46,970 nt of DNA from positions 1 to 46,970 of the forward strand of contig JAQZBD010000054.1 in the NCBI GenBank assembly GCA_029239235.1. The letters are read 5' to 3'. A program made the position numbers and the translations under genes. The DNA comes from Herbinix sp. Lineage in GTDB: Bacteria; Bacillota; Clostridia; Lachnospirales; Lachnospiraceae. Positions 24,689 to 33,164 of this stretch are shown in pieces; positions within the stretch are counted from its first letter, which is position 1, and every line of letters starts with the position of its first letter. The notes under the pieces were generated by a model. That model worked only from the letters and a program-made list of their open reading frames with translations, did not search any database and was not told the DNA's origin.

Positions 24689-26026
24689 TTAGCGGATCGT
24701 ATTCTTATTCTTCCTATAATAAAAATAACCGGCAGCAATAATAGCAAAACAAACTAAGAAGTAATATGGGAATAATGGATGAGTTATACTACCGGACAAG
24801 ATAACCAAAGATCCAATGGTTGCTAAGATCGGTATAATATATCCCTTCCATACACCTTTTATCGTTCCTTTTTTGGTTAAACGCATTACTGTTACATAAA
24901 GTACAATATAATTTAAATAGCTAACGCCAATAGCAATCTCCGAGACGTCACCTCTCATTGCAAATTTCTGAGTTATGTAATGAATCAACATCCAGATCAT
25001 GGCTAGTACATATGCGAAAATCGCAGAATTAACCGGCATTTGGCCCAGGTTATTATTCTCTTTCTTTAACCAGGAGCTGCCTGGCACCATGTTACGAAGT
25101 GCTAAGGAATAAGGCATACGGATAAAACCAAGGATTAATCCGTTCACTGTACCCAAAACAGAGATTACTACGAAGGTAAGTATCACTTTACCGCCCACAT
25201 TACCAAATAAGAGGTTTGCAGCTGTAAATACTGATGCATCTTCCTGCTCCATTACGGCACCTGGTCCGATAAATGAGGTAATGCCCACAAAATACGCAAT
25301 ATAAATCACCAGAATTACCAAAGGAGATATGGTAAGTGCTAACGGCAGATTTCTCTTACTGTTTTTTATCTCATGACAAATTGAGGTAGATACAATCCAG
25401 CCATCAAAGGAGAAGGCAATCGGAGCGAATGCTGCTACCCAGCCAAAGGAACTGGTAGCTGCTTTAAAGGTTTGAATATCCCCCGCAACAAATTCACCGG
25501 GCTTTCCAAAAATCAAACCTGCAATTGCAATAACAATCAGTGGAATCAACTTAATAATCATGGATGCATTCTGAAAATATCCACCCAATTTTGCCGACAG
25601 CATATTTAAAATAAATAATACGGTCATACTGATTACGCCAATGATTACAGATTTTTCTAATGTAAATTCAAGTCCAAATAATTGGCAAATATAAATTCCT
25701 GTTACCCAGGCAACCACTGCTGTCAGGGTTGGCAGGTATAAAAAGGTCTGAAACCATCCAAAAGCACTGGAAGGTCCAATACCAACAAATTCCTCGGTAT
25801 AAGCAATTAATCCGCCTGGCTTATCTGTCAGGTTTGCTAATTGTGAAATAGCTAAACAACCAAATACGATAGCAATCGCTGCAACTGCAAAAATGATAAC
25901 TCCTAATAATACGTTGCCCCCCGTATAGCCTAACACATTGTCTGCTTTAAAAAATATACCAGATCCAATAACAACACCTGTAATCATGGTAATCGCAGTA
26001 AATAAACCGTATCTCCTCTTCTCCAT
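24689..26026 (-). CDS. APC family amino acid permease
   Basis: A 445-residue integral membrane protein with about twelve hydrophobic segments. The amino acid-polyamine-organocation family motif in helix 1 is intact: ITGVVIGSGIFFKADNVLG (about residues 14-32), where GSGIF is the substrate-carboxylate site. SFDGWIVSTSICHEIKNSKR near residue 210 is the conserved helix 6-loop region, and EIKN-x-KRNLP matches the LAT/SteT-like branch. The substrate cannot be assigned. I start at ATG 26026, which has AAGGAAGGG upstream. A longer frame to 26113 runs through hairpins of the leader. It is preceded by a three-hairpin leader shared with an element at 30 kb. Confidence 0.85.
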   Translation of the reverse strand: MEKRRYGLFTAITMITGVVIGSGIFFKADNVLGYTGGNVLLGVIIFAVAAIAIVFGCLAISQLANLTDKPGGLIAYTEEFVGIGPSSAFGWFQTFLYLPTLTAVVAWVTGIYICQLFGLEFTLEKSVIIGVISMTVLFILNMLSAKLGGYFQNASMIIKLIPLIVIAIAGLIFGKPGEFVAGDIQTFKAATSSFGWVAAFAPIAFSFDGWIVSTSICHEIKNSKRNLPLALTISPLVILVIYIAYFVGITSFIGPGAVMEQEDASVFTAANLLFGNVGGKVILTFVVISVLGTVNGLILGFIRMPYSLALRNMVPGSSWLKKENNNLGQMPVNSAIFAYVLAMIWMLIHYITQKFAMRGDVSEIAIGVSYLNYIVLYVTVMRLTKKGTIKGVWKGYIIPILATIGSLVILSGSITHPLFPYYFLVCFAIIAAGYFYYRKNKNTIR

Positions 26027-26061
26027 AAAACGCCCTTCCTTATGTTTATTTAGTATCGTTA

Positions 26062-26141
26062 TCAGAAGTTTTCTTCTGACAGGCGCTATTTTTGCGCCTA
26101 ATATCTTTATCATTAAAGGAACAATACTTTGTTCCTTTAAT
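26062..26141 (-). repeat. Three-hairpin intergenic element, copy A (leader of the APC permease)
   Basis: In minus-strand order: a 13-bp hairpin (ATTAAAGGAACAA, 4-nt loop, 26141-26112), AGGCGC-aaaaata-GCGCCT (26099-26081), then TCAGAAG-aaaa-CTTCTGA (26079-26062) followed by TAACG. All stems are perfect. The same three stems in the same order, with different loops, recur at 30014-30124 on the plus strand. Confidence 0.75.
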
Positions 26142-26252
26142 GTGGTGATATAACTCTCCTAATATACCATTTTTTAAGACAAAATACAAGACGTTTTATA
26201 ACTGGCAGATATATCTTTCATAACTACATCGAATATTACCAAAAAATTATTA

Positions 26253-26897
26253 TTAATCCTCTTCTAAAGCAATCAGATAAGCTTTGATTGGCGCTGCTTC
26301 TGCTCCTATAATATTAAGCGGTGCTGCGGATAAGAAATATTCGCCTTCCACGATATCCTTTAGCTGCAAGCCCTCCAGGATATGAATTCCCTTCTCCATG
26401 AGCTGTATATGTGTTTCATGTCCCGGCTGAGCTCGCTCCACTCCAAGAGCGTCAATTCCAACGCCTTTAATGTTTTTATCTGCCAGATAGGCTGCACCGC
26501 TTTTTTCAATATAGATGAAATTAGTCTGCAAAATATCCTCAAAGGAGTTTTTTGTTTTTAATAATAGAAAATCTCCTTCTGCAATGGGCTTATCCTTTAA
26601 GTCAGCTTCCGTGATCTTTTCCTCCACCGAAGTGAGATCCAGAACCCTGCATTTTGTAATCATATCCTTCCATTCCAAGGTTTCCATGGTATTTCCCCCT
26701 GGGATCATATGCAACGTACGATCCATATGGGTGCCCGTATGAAGATTCATATGAATTCGGCTCTCATAGGCTTTCGAAGTCGTAAAATCAGACTGTACCT
26801 CAAGAATAGGCCTTTTTTCTTCTTTTCCATTATAAACTGGCATCTCATGATAAATTGGCATTGATATATCATAAATTTTATTCAGATTTATCTTCAT
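26253..26897 (-). CDS. Cyclase family protein (kynurenine formamidase-like metal hydrolase)
   Basis: This 214-residue protein belongs to the cyclase/formamidase superfamily. The metal-binding signature HTGTHMDRTLHM (H-x-G-T-H-x-D-x-x-x-H, about residue 60) is intact, with YDISMPIYHEMPVYNG at the N-terminus and IEKSGAAYLADKNIKGVGID in the middle. Members hydrolyse amide or ester bonds such as N-formylkynurenine, but no tryptophan pathway genes are nearby, so the substrate is open. I choose ATG 26897 (GGAG 9 bp upstream). An earlier in-frame ATG lies at 26912. It follows zwf by 62 bp and may be co-transcribed with it. Confidence 0.8.
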   Translation of the reverse strand: MKINLNKIYDISMPIYHEMPVYNGKEEKRPILEVQSDFTTSKAYESRIHMNLHTGTHMDRTLHMIPGGNTMETLEWKDMITKCRVLDLTSVEEKITEADLKDKPIAEGDFLLLKTKNSFEDILQTNFIYIEKSGAAYLADKNIKGVGIDALGVERAQPGHETHIQLMEKGIHILEGLQLKDIVEGEYFLSAAPLNIIGAEAAPIKAYLIALEED

Positions 26898-26959
26898 CTC
26901 ATAATACTCCATTCTTGTTATATTTTGTAAGTTATACATGAATTATAACACAGAAGGCC

Positions 26960-28465
26960 TTATAGATTCCACCATTTCCGTCCGTCTTTCGCCAATAATT
27001 CGAAGGCCTTCACCGGTCCCATGGAACCTGCATCGTAGTTCGGAAAATTATTTCTTCTGCGCTCCCGGTACTGAATTAGACGATCCGTCGCCGTCCAGGC
27101 AGATTCTACCTCGTCCCATCTGGAGAATAGGGTAGCATCACCACGCAGAATATCGAAAATCAACCGCTCATAGGCTTCCGGAGTATTTCCCTGCATGGGG
27201 TTATAATAGCTGGTATCCATCTTCGTTGGTACAATTCCGTTATGACTTGAAAAATCCTTCGTATTAAATTGAAAAAATACACCAACGCTGGGCTGTATTC
27301 GAAGAACTAATAAATTCGGCTCCTGCAAATCCTGGTCTTTGAAGTATAAAATATTGGGTAAGGATTTAAACTGAATCACAATTTCAGCGGAACTCGTCGC
27401 CAGGCGCTTTCCGGTTCTAATATAGAAGGGGGTTCCAGCCCAACGGAAGTTATTGACATGCAGCTTCATAGCCACAAAGGTCTCGGTCTCAGAGCTGCTG
27501 GGAACATTCTGCTCCTCCCGGTAGCCTAGCACCGGCGCTCCATCAATCATGCCCTTCCCGTATTGGCCGAACACCACATTATTTTTCAAAAACTCAGGGG
27601 TAAATTCCTCAATCGCCTCCAATACCTTCTGCTTCTCCGTACGGATCGAATCCATCTTTAAGTTAATCGGAGGTTCCATTGCAACCAGAGTAAGAACCTG
27701 CAAGATGTGATTTTGAAGCATATCCCGCATGGTGCCGGCTTGCTCAAAATATCCTCCTCTGGTTCCCACCCCAAGCTTCTCCGATAAAGATATTTGAACA
27801 TTATCGATGAATCGATTATTCCACAGGGATTCGAAGATGGAGTTGCCAAAGCGAAGCACCATGATATTTTGAATCATTTCCTTACCAAGATAATGATCAA
27901 TACGGTAAATACTTTTCTCCGGAAATACCTCATTGATCTTATCATTTAAAGCTCTTGCCGTCTTTAAATCCTTCCCGAAGGGCTTTTCAATTACCAGCCT
28001 GCTCCAGGTGTCCTTCTTGACTGCCATATCACTTGCCTGTAAGCCTTGCACGATGGTTTCAAAATACTCCGGTGCTACCGCCAGATAATATACCCGGTTG
28101 CCGCCGCTTTTCACCACTGTATCCAATTGATCTAAATATAGCTTCAGTTCCTGATATCCTGATAAATCTGTGAAGTCGAACTTATAGTAATGTATCATTT
28201 CCTGAAGTCTTGACCAAATAGCTTCATCTATTTTATTTCGTGAGTATTTTGTAATCGCATTACGAACATCACTTAAATATTCCTCTTCTGTCTTATCCCG
28301 TCTTCCAACAGCCACAATTGCAAAATGCTCGGGAATCAGCTGATCCCGAATCAGATTATATATGGCAGGCATAAGTTTTCTATGAGTTAAGTCACCAGTA
28401 CCTCCAAATATCACCATAATCGCTGATAGGTCTTGTGATAATTGATCGTTGTTATCCATTCTCAT
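26960..28465 (-). CDS. zwf: Glucose-6-phosphate 1-dehydrogenase
   Basis: Zwf oxidises glucose-6-phosphate to 6-phosphogluconolactone and makes NADPH, the first step of the oxidative pentose phosphate pathway. The 501-residue protein has the N-terminal nucleotide-binding motif VIFGGTGDLTHRKLMPA (about residues 17-34) and the substrate-binding signature YRIDHYLGKEMIQN (about 185-198). Length is normal. The start at 28465 has AAGGAGGG upstream; the in-frame ATG at 28486 would overlap it. It follows gnd by 37 bp, so the two form an NADPH-generating operon without a lactonase gene between them. Confidence 0.96.
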   Translation of the reverse strand: MRMDNNDQLSQDLSAIMVIFGGTGDLTHRKLMPAIYNLIRDQLIPEHFAIVAVGRRDKTEEEYLSDVRNAITKYSRNKIDEAIWSRLQEMIHYYKFDFTDLSGYQELKLYLDQLDTVVKSGGNRVYYLAVAPEYFETIVQGLQASDMAVKKDTWSRLVIEKPFGKDLKTARALNDKINEVFPEKSIYRIDHYLGKEMIQNIMVLRFGNSIFESLWNNRFIDNVQISLSEKLGVGTRGGYFEQAGTMRDMLQNHILQVLTLVAMEPPINLKMDSIRTEKQKVLEAIEEFTPEFLKNNVVFGQYGKGMIDGAPVLGYREEQNVPSSSETETFVAMKLHVNNFRWAGTPFYIRTGKRLATSSAEIVIQFKSLPNILYFKDQDLQEPNLLVLRIQPSVGVFFQFNTKDFSSHNGIVPTKMDTSYYNPMQGNTPEAYERLIFDILRGDATLFSRWDEVESAWTATDRLIQYRERRRNNFPNYDAGSMGPVKAFELLAKDGRKWWNL

Positions 28466-28502
28466 ACTCTGCCCTCCTTCTTTCATTAATAATAACTATC
28501 AC

Positions 28503-29900
28503 TTACCATTTTGTATGATAAATTCCTTCTTTATCAGTACGCTCATAGGTATGTGCTCCAAAGTAATCTCTCTGTGCCTGTAATAAGTTCATCGGAAGCT
28601 CCGCGCTGCGATAGCTGTCATAGTAAGATATCGCGCTTGTAAAGGCTGGAACAGAGATTCCGGCAGTAATTGCTGTTTTTATTACCTCTCTCCAATCCTC
28701 CTGATAGCTACTGATGGCATTCTTAAAATAATCAGCAAGCAAAAGGTTCGAAAGCTTCGGATTTTGTTGATATGCACTTGTTATTTGATTTAAGAACTGT
28801 GCCCGAATGATACAGCCACCACGGAAAATCTTTGCAATATCGCCAAAGCTTAAGTTCCAGTCATATTGTTCGGAGGCAGTTCGAAGAAGGCTAAAACCCT
28901 GTGCATAAGCACAGATCTTACTTGCATAAAGTGCTCTGCGAACAGCTTCAATAAAGTCCTTGGATTTTTGAACCGTATCAGTGGGTCCGCTCAATTGCTG
29001 GCTTGCTGCAACTCGCTCATCTTTTCTTGCAGAAAGGTAGCGTTCATATACAGCATTTGTTATCGTTGGGATCGGTGAACCTAAGTCCAAAGCAATCTGA
29101 CCGGTCCATTTACCAGTCCCTTTCTGACCAGCAACATCCAGTATCATATCCACTAAATAATTCTCGGTATCCGTATCTTTCTTCGCGAAGATTTTAGCGG
29201 TAATATCAATCAGGTAGCTGCTCAGCTCACCCTGGTTCCATTCCTCAAATACCTCATGAAGCTCTCCCGGCGTCAAATGAAGCACCTTTTTTAATATGGC
29301 ATAGGCTTCGCTGATTAGCTGCATGTCAGCGTATTCGATTCCGTTGTGAACCATCTTAACGAAATGTCCGGCACCGTTCTCACCAATATAAGTACTGCAA
29401 GGCTCTTCCTCCACCTTAGCAGAGATTGCTGTGAGAATAGGCTCCATTATTTCATAAGCCTCCTGGCTTCCGCCGGGCATAATTGCCGGGCCGTTTCTCG
29501 CTCCCTCTTCACCGCCGGAAATACCGGTTCCGAGATAAAGAAAGCCCTTGGCATTCAGTTCTTTGGTTCTCCTTATGGTATCCAGATAGTAGGAATTTCC
29601 GCCGTCCATAATTAAATCTCCCTCTGAAAGTAAGGGAAGTAACTGTTCTATCGTCGCGTCTACTGCAGTGCCTGCTTTTACCATTAATATTATCTTACGG
29701 GGCGTCTCAAGAGAATTCACATAATCCTCTAAGGTGAGCGCACCTACTATGTTCTTGCCTTCTGCTTCTTTCAATATTTCATTGGTTTTCTCCGGTGTTC
29801 TGTTATATACGGATACCGAAAAGCCATGATCTGCAATATTGAGAGCTAAGTTCTTACCCATGACCGCTAAACCAATCACACCAACCTGTTGTTTTTTCAT
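28503..29900 (-). CDS. gnd: 6-phosphogluconate dehydrogenase, decarboxylating
   Basis: Gnd converts 6-phosphogluconate to ribulose-5-phosphate and CO2 with NADP+. The 465-residue protein shows the coenzyme fold [20 protein letters not shown] (with the NADP-associated VYNRT afterwards), the substrate motif [19 protein letters not shown] (about residue 125), the catalytic [16 protein letters not shown] (about 183), and the C-terminal [11 protein letters not shown] tail that completes the neighbouring subunit's active site. I start at ATG 29900; an upstream TTG at 29921 is in frame but less likely. It is first in the gnd-zwf operon. Confidence 0.96.
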   Translation of the reverse strand: MKKQQVGVIGLAVMGKNLALNIADHGFSVSVYNRTPEKTNEILKEAEGKNIVGALTLEDYVNSLETPRKIILMVKAGTAVDATIEQLLPLLSEGDLIMDGGNSYYLDTIRRTKELNAKGFLYLGTGISGGEEGARNGPAIMPGGSQEAYEIMEPILTAISAKVEEEPCSTYIGENGAGHFVKMVHNGIEYADMQLISEAYAILKKVLHLTPGELHEVFEEWNQGELSSYLIDITAKIFAKKDTDTENYLVDMILDVAGQKGTGKWTGQIALDLGSPIPTITNAVYERYLSARKDERVAASQQLSGPTDTVQKSKDFIEAVRRALYASKICAYAQGFSLLRTASEQYDWNLSFGDIAKIFRGGCIIRAQFLNQITSAYQQNPKLSNLLLADYFKNAISSYQEDWREVIKTAITAGISVPAFTSAISYYDSYRSAELPMNLLQAQRDYFGAHTYERTDKEGIYHTKW

Positions 29901-30013
29901 AGTAACACCCGTGCCTTTCAAATTTTAGATAACCCGTTCAATGTATTGAAAGGGCTGAATTATAAAACCTATTCAAAGCTCATTCATAATTATGTCTCAA
30001 TTGTACTATTTTT

Positions 30014-30124
30014 CTTCTGATAACTTATATAATAGGACAAAATACGTGTTCCTATTATCGAGATGCACGGCGTAAGTACAGCGCCTTTTATCAGAAGTAT
30101 AGTTCAACTTCTGATAACTTATAT
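30014..30124 (+). repeat. Three-hairpin intergenic element, copy B, flanked by 17-bp direct repeats
   Basis: In plus-strand order: ATAATAGGA/TCCTATTAT (30029-30058), GGCG-taagtaca-gCGCC (30069-30085), TCAGAAGT-8 nt-ACTTCTGA (30091-30114) followed by TAACTT. CTTCTGATAACTTATAT occurs exactly at 30014-30030 and again at 30108-30124, a 94-bp period. It lies between gnd and the DUF1858 gene; the rest of 29901-30213 holds no gene. Confidence 0.75.
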
Positions 30125-30213
30125 TATATCATTATTTATGGATACTTTAAGTACACATCTTCTATTTTAATACTTTTTTCTGATAAAATTCATCAACTAA
30201 GGAATTATATTTC

Positions 30214-30447
30214 CTACACTTCAAGGACTTCAAAGCCTGCGTTGCGTAAGGTACTCTTTATGTGTTCCAAATCAACCTTTTTTAATACTGCTCCCTTTGG
30301 AAGAGTCATAAACCTTCCAGCCGTAGCTAACATTCCTGGTTTAGTAATATCCCGAAATCCTAATTCAGCTAGAATTGCTGGAAGTTCAGGATACTCCGAA
30401 CACAATTCGTAAACTGATTTGCTTAAATTCAATACTTTTCCTTCCAT
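30214..30447 (-). CDS. DUF1858 domain-containing protein
   Basis: A 77-residue protein that is a single DUF1858 domain: LNLSKSVYELCSEYPELPAI, LAELGFRDITKPGMLATAGR and a short C-terminal helix LEHIKSTLRNAGFEV. The domain resembles the N-terminal part of ScdA/RIC proteins and is often paired with DUF438 proteins. Its biochemical role is unknown, although NO and redox stress contexts recur. A perfect TGTGA-N6-TCACA site lies upstream. The gene appears monocistronic. Confidence 0.85.
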   Translation of the reverse strand: MEGKVLNLSKSVYELCSEYPELPAILAELGFRDITKPGMLATAGRFMTLPKGAVLKKVDLEHIKSTLRNAGFEVLEV

Positions 30448-30560
30448 TTTTTTGACCCTCCATAGATTAATTTATCTTTTTTATTTTATGTAACTATTTT
30501 AATGTAACCGTAAATGCTACTTTTCTAATTTATAGTGTATGCAAGGTTCTATATTTTTAC

Positions 30561-30576
30561 TGTGATTCACGTCACA
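30561..30576. promoter_or_regulatory. Crp/Fnr-type binding site upstream of the DUF1858 gene
   Basis: TGTGATTCACGTCACA is a perfect TGTGA-N6-TCACA palindrome about 114 bp upstream of the start at 30447. A Crp/Fnr-family regulator is encoded at 34167-34877. The remaining 30577-30810 is AT-rich without a gene. Confidence 0.6.
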
Positions 30577-30810
30577 ATTTTTCAAGATATACCAACTATT
30601 GTTAATATACCACTGTCTGCGATCTCATGTAAGTCAATTTCACATTAATAATATAATTTATTTAATGAGGTTTTTTTTATTTTCTTAATTACTAATGATT
30701 CATTTATATAAGTATTTTGTTCCCAAAAATTTTTGTTTCTAAATGCTTTGTTTTAATTTTTCTAGTTTGCTTTCTTTATCATATAAAAATATAGTCCTAC
30801 AAAAGTTTAT

Positions 30811-30861
30811 AAAAATATCCGGAGGCATATTGTTATATTACAATAGCCTTACCGGATATTT
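30811..30861 (-). terminator. Terminator after the nitronate monooxygenase-like gene
   Basis: AAATATCCGG pairs with CCGGATATTT around an inner ATTGTTATATTACAAT stem. On the minus strand it is followed by TTTTATAAAC, about 96 bp past the stop. Confidence 0.7.
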
Positions 30862-30956
30862 CATTTACGAAACATTAAAAATATGATACACGAGTCAGGG
30901 ATGCTTCGTTGATTAATTTAAGAAGTTATTATATCAACCTTGAATAACACTTTTCC

Positions 30957-32012
30957 TTAGAATACCAGCTCTTCAAACAGAGCCTTTACCGTAGTCATCT
31001 CCTTCAGACGATGTACATTATCTCCACAGAAGATCAAGCCATCCGCAAGATTTCCTTCCACCGCATTAATCAGTGCCGTTGTGATGCAATAGGGCGTTTC
31101 CTTTGGATTGCAATGTTCCAGGCAATTAAAGCATTTGGTTACTGGTATTCTTCCTTGCTTTACCGTTTTTAAAAAGGGATTTATGATAGCACGTCCCGGC
31201 ATTCCCACCGGACTGATTACTATTTTGATATCCTCTTCCTTTGCCTCTAGATATGCTCTTTTATACGCTTCACTAGCGTCACACTCCTCTGTAACTACGA
31301 ACCGGGTTGCAATTTGCACCCCGTCGGCTCCCAATTCTAAGGCATGCTTAATATCCTCTTGATCATAGATACCTCCGCCGATTACTACTGGTATCTTACG
31401 ATTATATTTTTCTTCATATTCCTTTTTACACTCAATAATACCCTTTATCTCGGTATCATAGTCCAGCTCATCGATATGATCTAATTGCTCCTTTGTAAAG
31501 CCAAGATGTCCGCCGGCACGGGGTCCTTCAATTACAAGGAAGTCCGCCGTGGTGTTATATTTACGATCCCACATCTTTAAAATAACCGCCGCTGCTTTAA
31601 TACTGGAAACAATGGGTGCAATCTTTGTCTTAAAACCCTTCACTAATTCCGGCAAGGACACAGGAAGCCCTGCACCCGAAATAATTACATCTGCACCGCC
31701 TTCACAGGCTGCCTTTACATATTTATCATACTGTTTTGTTGCCATCATGATATTGACGCCAACAATTCCGCCCTGGGCAATCTCCTTAGCTAACCTTATA
31801 TGTTTCTTCACTGCAGATAGATTACTCTCAATCTGATGTTTGTTAAAATCAGGTTCGTCATAACCTATCTGAGCAGTTGAGATTATGCCGATACCGCCTT
31901 CTCTTGCAACTGCACCAGCCAGCTTCGATCTGCTGACACCAACACCCATACCACCTTGTATAATCGGAATTCTAGCCACTAAATCACCAATCACGAATGG
32001 TTGCATAATCAT
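30957..32012 (-). CDS. Nitronate monooxygenase / enoyl-ACP reductase II-like flavoprotein
   Basis: This 351-residue FMN-binding TIM-barrel protein belongs to the 2-nitropropane dioxygenase family. It shows RIPIIQGGMGVGVSRSKLAG at the N-terminus, GPRAGGHLGFT (about residue 165) and VVIGGGIYDQEDIKHALELG with GADGVQIATRFV (about 235), the phosphate-binding end of the barrel. A late cysteine cluster, CFNCLEHCNPKETPYC (about 295-310), is unlike FabK and could bind metal or an Fe-S cluster. It may oxidise nitronates or act in another FMN reaction. It is preceded by a leader with two perfect hairpins. Confidence 0.82.
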   Translation of the reverse strand: MIMQPFVIGDLVARIPIIQGGMGVGVSRSKLAGAVAREGGIGIISTAQIGYDEPDFNKHQIESNLSAVKKHIRLAKEIAQGGIVGVNIMMATKQYDKYVKAACEGGADVIISGAGLPVSLPELVKGFKTKIAPIVSSIKAAAVILKMWDRKYNTTADFLVIEGPRAGGHLGFTKEQLDHIDELDYDTEIKGIIECKKEYEEKYNRKIPVVIGGGIYDQEDIKHALELGADGVQIATRFVVTEECDASEAYKRAYLEAKEEDIKIVISPVGMPGRAIINPFLKTVKQGRIPVTKCFNCLEHCNPKETPYCITTALINAVEGNLADGLIFCGDNVHRLKEMTTVKALFEELVF

Positions 32013-32044
32013 ATTATTCTCTCCTAATTATCTGCGTTGACTGC

Positions 32045-32140
32045 ATTATCAAAATAAGCTTCAGCAATGTATTACCGATTTAAATTTTATTTTGATAATC
32101 AAACTAATTTGATATTTTTTATCTGGTGTTTCCACCAGAT
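32045..32140 (-). promoter_or_regulatory. Structured leader: two hairpins upstream of the NMO-like gene
   Basis: On the minus strand, ATCTGGTG-gaaa-CACCAGAT (32140-32121; 8-bp stem with a GNRA-type loop) is followed by a 13-bp perfect stem ATTATCAAAATAA/TTATTTTGATAAT (32099-32045) enclosing 29 nt. The second stem ends 32 nt before the start codon. I do not recognise a known riboswitch. 32141-32348 is otherwise AT-rich with no gene. Confidence 0.5.
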
Positions 32141-32348
32141 TATATTTATTATAAATTATACAAGGCATTGTTGTCAATATGTTGTAGTATATTTTTCTAT
32201 TTTATGTAGTATTCAAAACTATATATCCACTTTTTAACAAATTAAAATATTTTAACCATTATGGATTACAGGATTGCAATCTGTGTTCAATAACAACTAT
32301 TGATAGGGGAAACACTGCCTATTATTTTACTATTATAGATACGATAAA

Positions 32349-32395
32349 GACTCAGTCACAATAGTCCATGTTCCGGACAATCTGTTAACTGAGCC
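32349..32395 (-). terminator. Probable terminator after rubrerythrin
   Basis: GGCTCAGT and ACTGAGTC arms enclose a GTCC/GGAC inner stem. On the minus strand only TTTATC follows, so strength is uncertain. Confidence 0.45.
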
Positions 32396-32487
32396 TTATA
32401 CTGGTCATTTAATTTTCTATAATTTATAGCGGCTTAACTGTGCTTCCTTACATCTTCCCTGTATTACTTATCGAAAGAATACACTAC

Positions 32488-33084
32488 TTATTCAACGAAT
32501 GGCACTAGACTCATACGAATAAAATACCCTTGGTCATGATGACAAACCGGACATTCCTTCGGAGCTTCCTTACCCCAATGAATATGACCGCAATGCAAGC
32601 ACATCCAGCCTATTTCTACATCAGATACATATAACTTATTCTCTTCCAGAAGCTGAGCAAAGCGTGCGAACCTGTCGCCATGGGTTTTCTCAATATTGGC
32701 AATCATATGAAAAGAAGCAGCGACTTTATTAAATCCCTCTTCTTTTGCAATATCGCCAAAGGTCTTATAAACGGTGTCATACTCCTCATATTCGTTGTGC
32801 TGAGCTGAACGTAATAGCTTTTCTAAATCCTTATGAATGTCTACGGGATATCCGCCGTCCACATGGATTGTCTCTCCTGCAAATTCTTTCAGATGATTAT
32901 AGAAAATCTCTGCATGCTCTTTCTCCTGATCTGCTGTAAAACGAAATACCGCTTCAATTACATGCTGATGTTCCTTTTTTGCCTGAGAAGCACCAAAGGT
33001 GTAACGGTTTCTGGCCTGGCTCTCACCGGCAAAGGCTCTCATCAGATTATCCTTGGTTTGACTGTCCTTAAAATCAACTGGCAT
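32488..33084 (-). CDS. rbr: Rubrerythrin
   Basis: Rubrerythrin reduces hydrogen peroxide in anaerobes using electrons from rubredoxin-like partners. The 198-residue protein has an N-terminal four-helix di-iron domain with AFAGESQARNRY and ADQEKEHAEIFYNHL (E-x-x-H) and a second pair in MIANIEKTHGDRFARF. The C-terminal rubredoxin-like domain has CLHCGHIHWGKEAP then CPVCHHDQGYF, a complete FeCys4 site. The region 33085-33164 before it, after the RIC stop, is short, so rbr may also be read through from ric. Confidence 0.95.
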   Translation of the reverse strand: MPVDFKDSQTKDNLMRAFAGESQARNRYTFGASQAKKEHQHVIEAVFRFTADQEKEHAEIFYNHLKEFAGETIHVDGGYPVDIHKDLEKLLRSAQHNEYEEYDTVYKTFGDIAKEEGFNKVAASFHMIANIEKTHGDRFARFAQLLEENKLYVSDVEIGWMCLHCGHIHWGKEAPKECPVCHHDQGYFIRMSLVPFVE

Positions 33085-33164
33085 AAGTTAACCTCCAAAA
33101 TAAGTTTAGTTAAAGTATTGCCAGTTGATTTCGTATTCTAACATAAAAATATAAATTAATTGAA

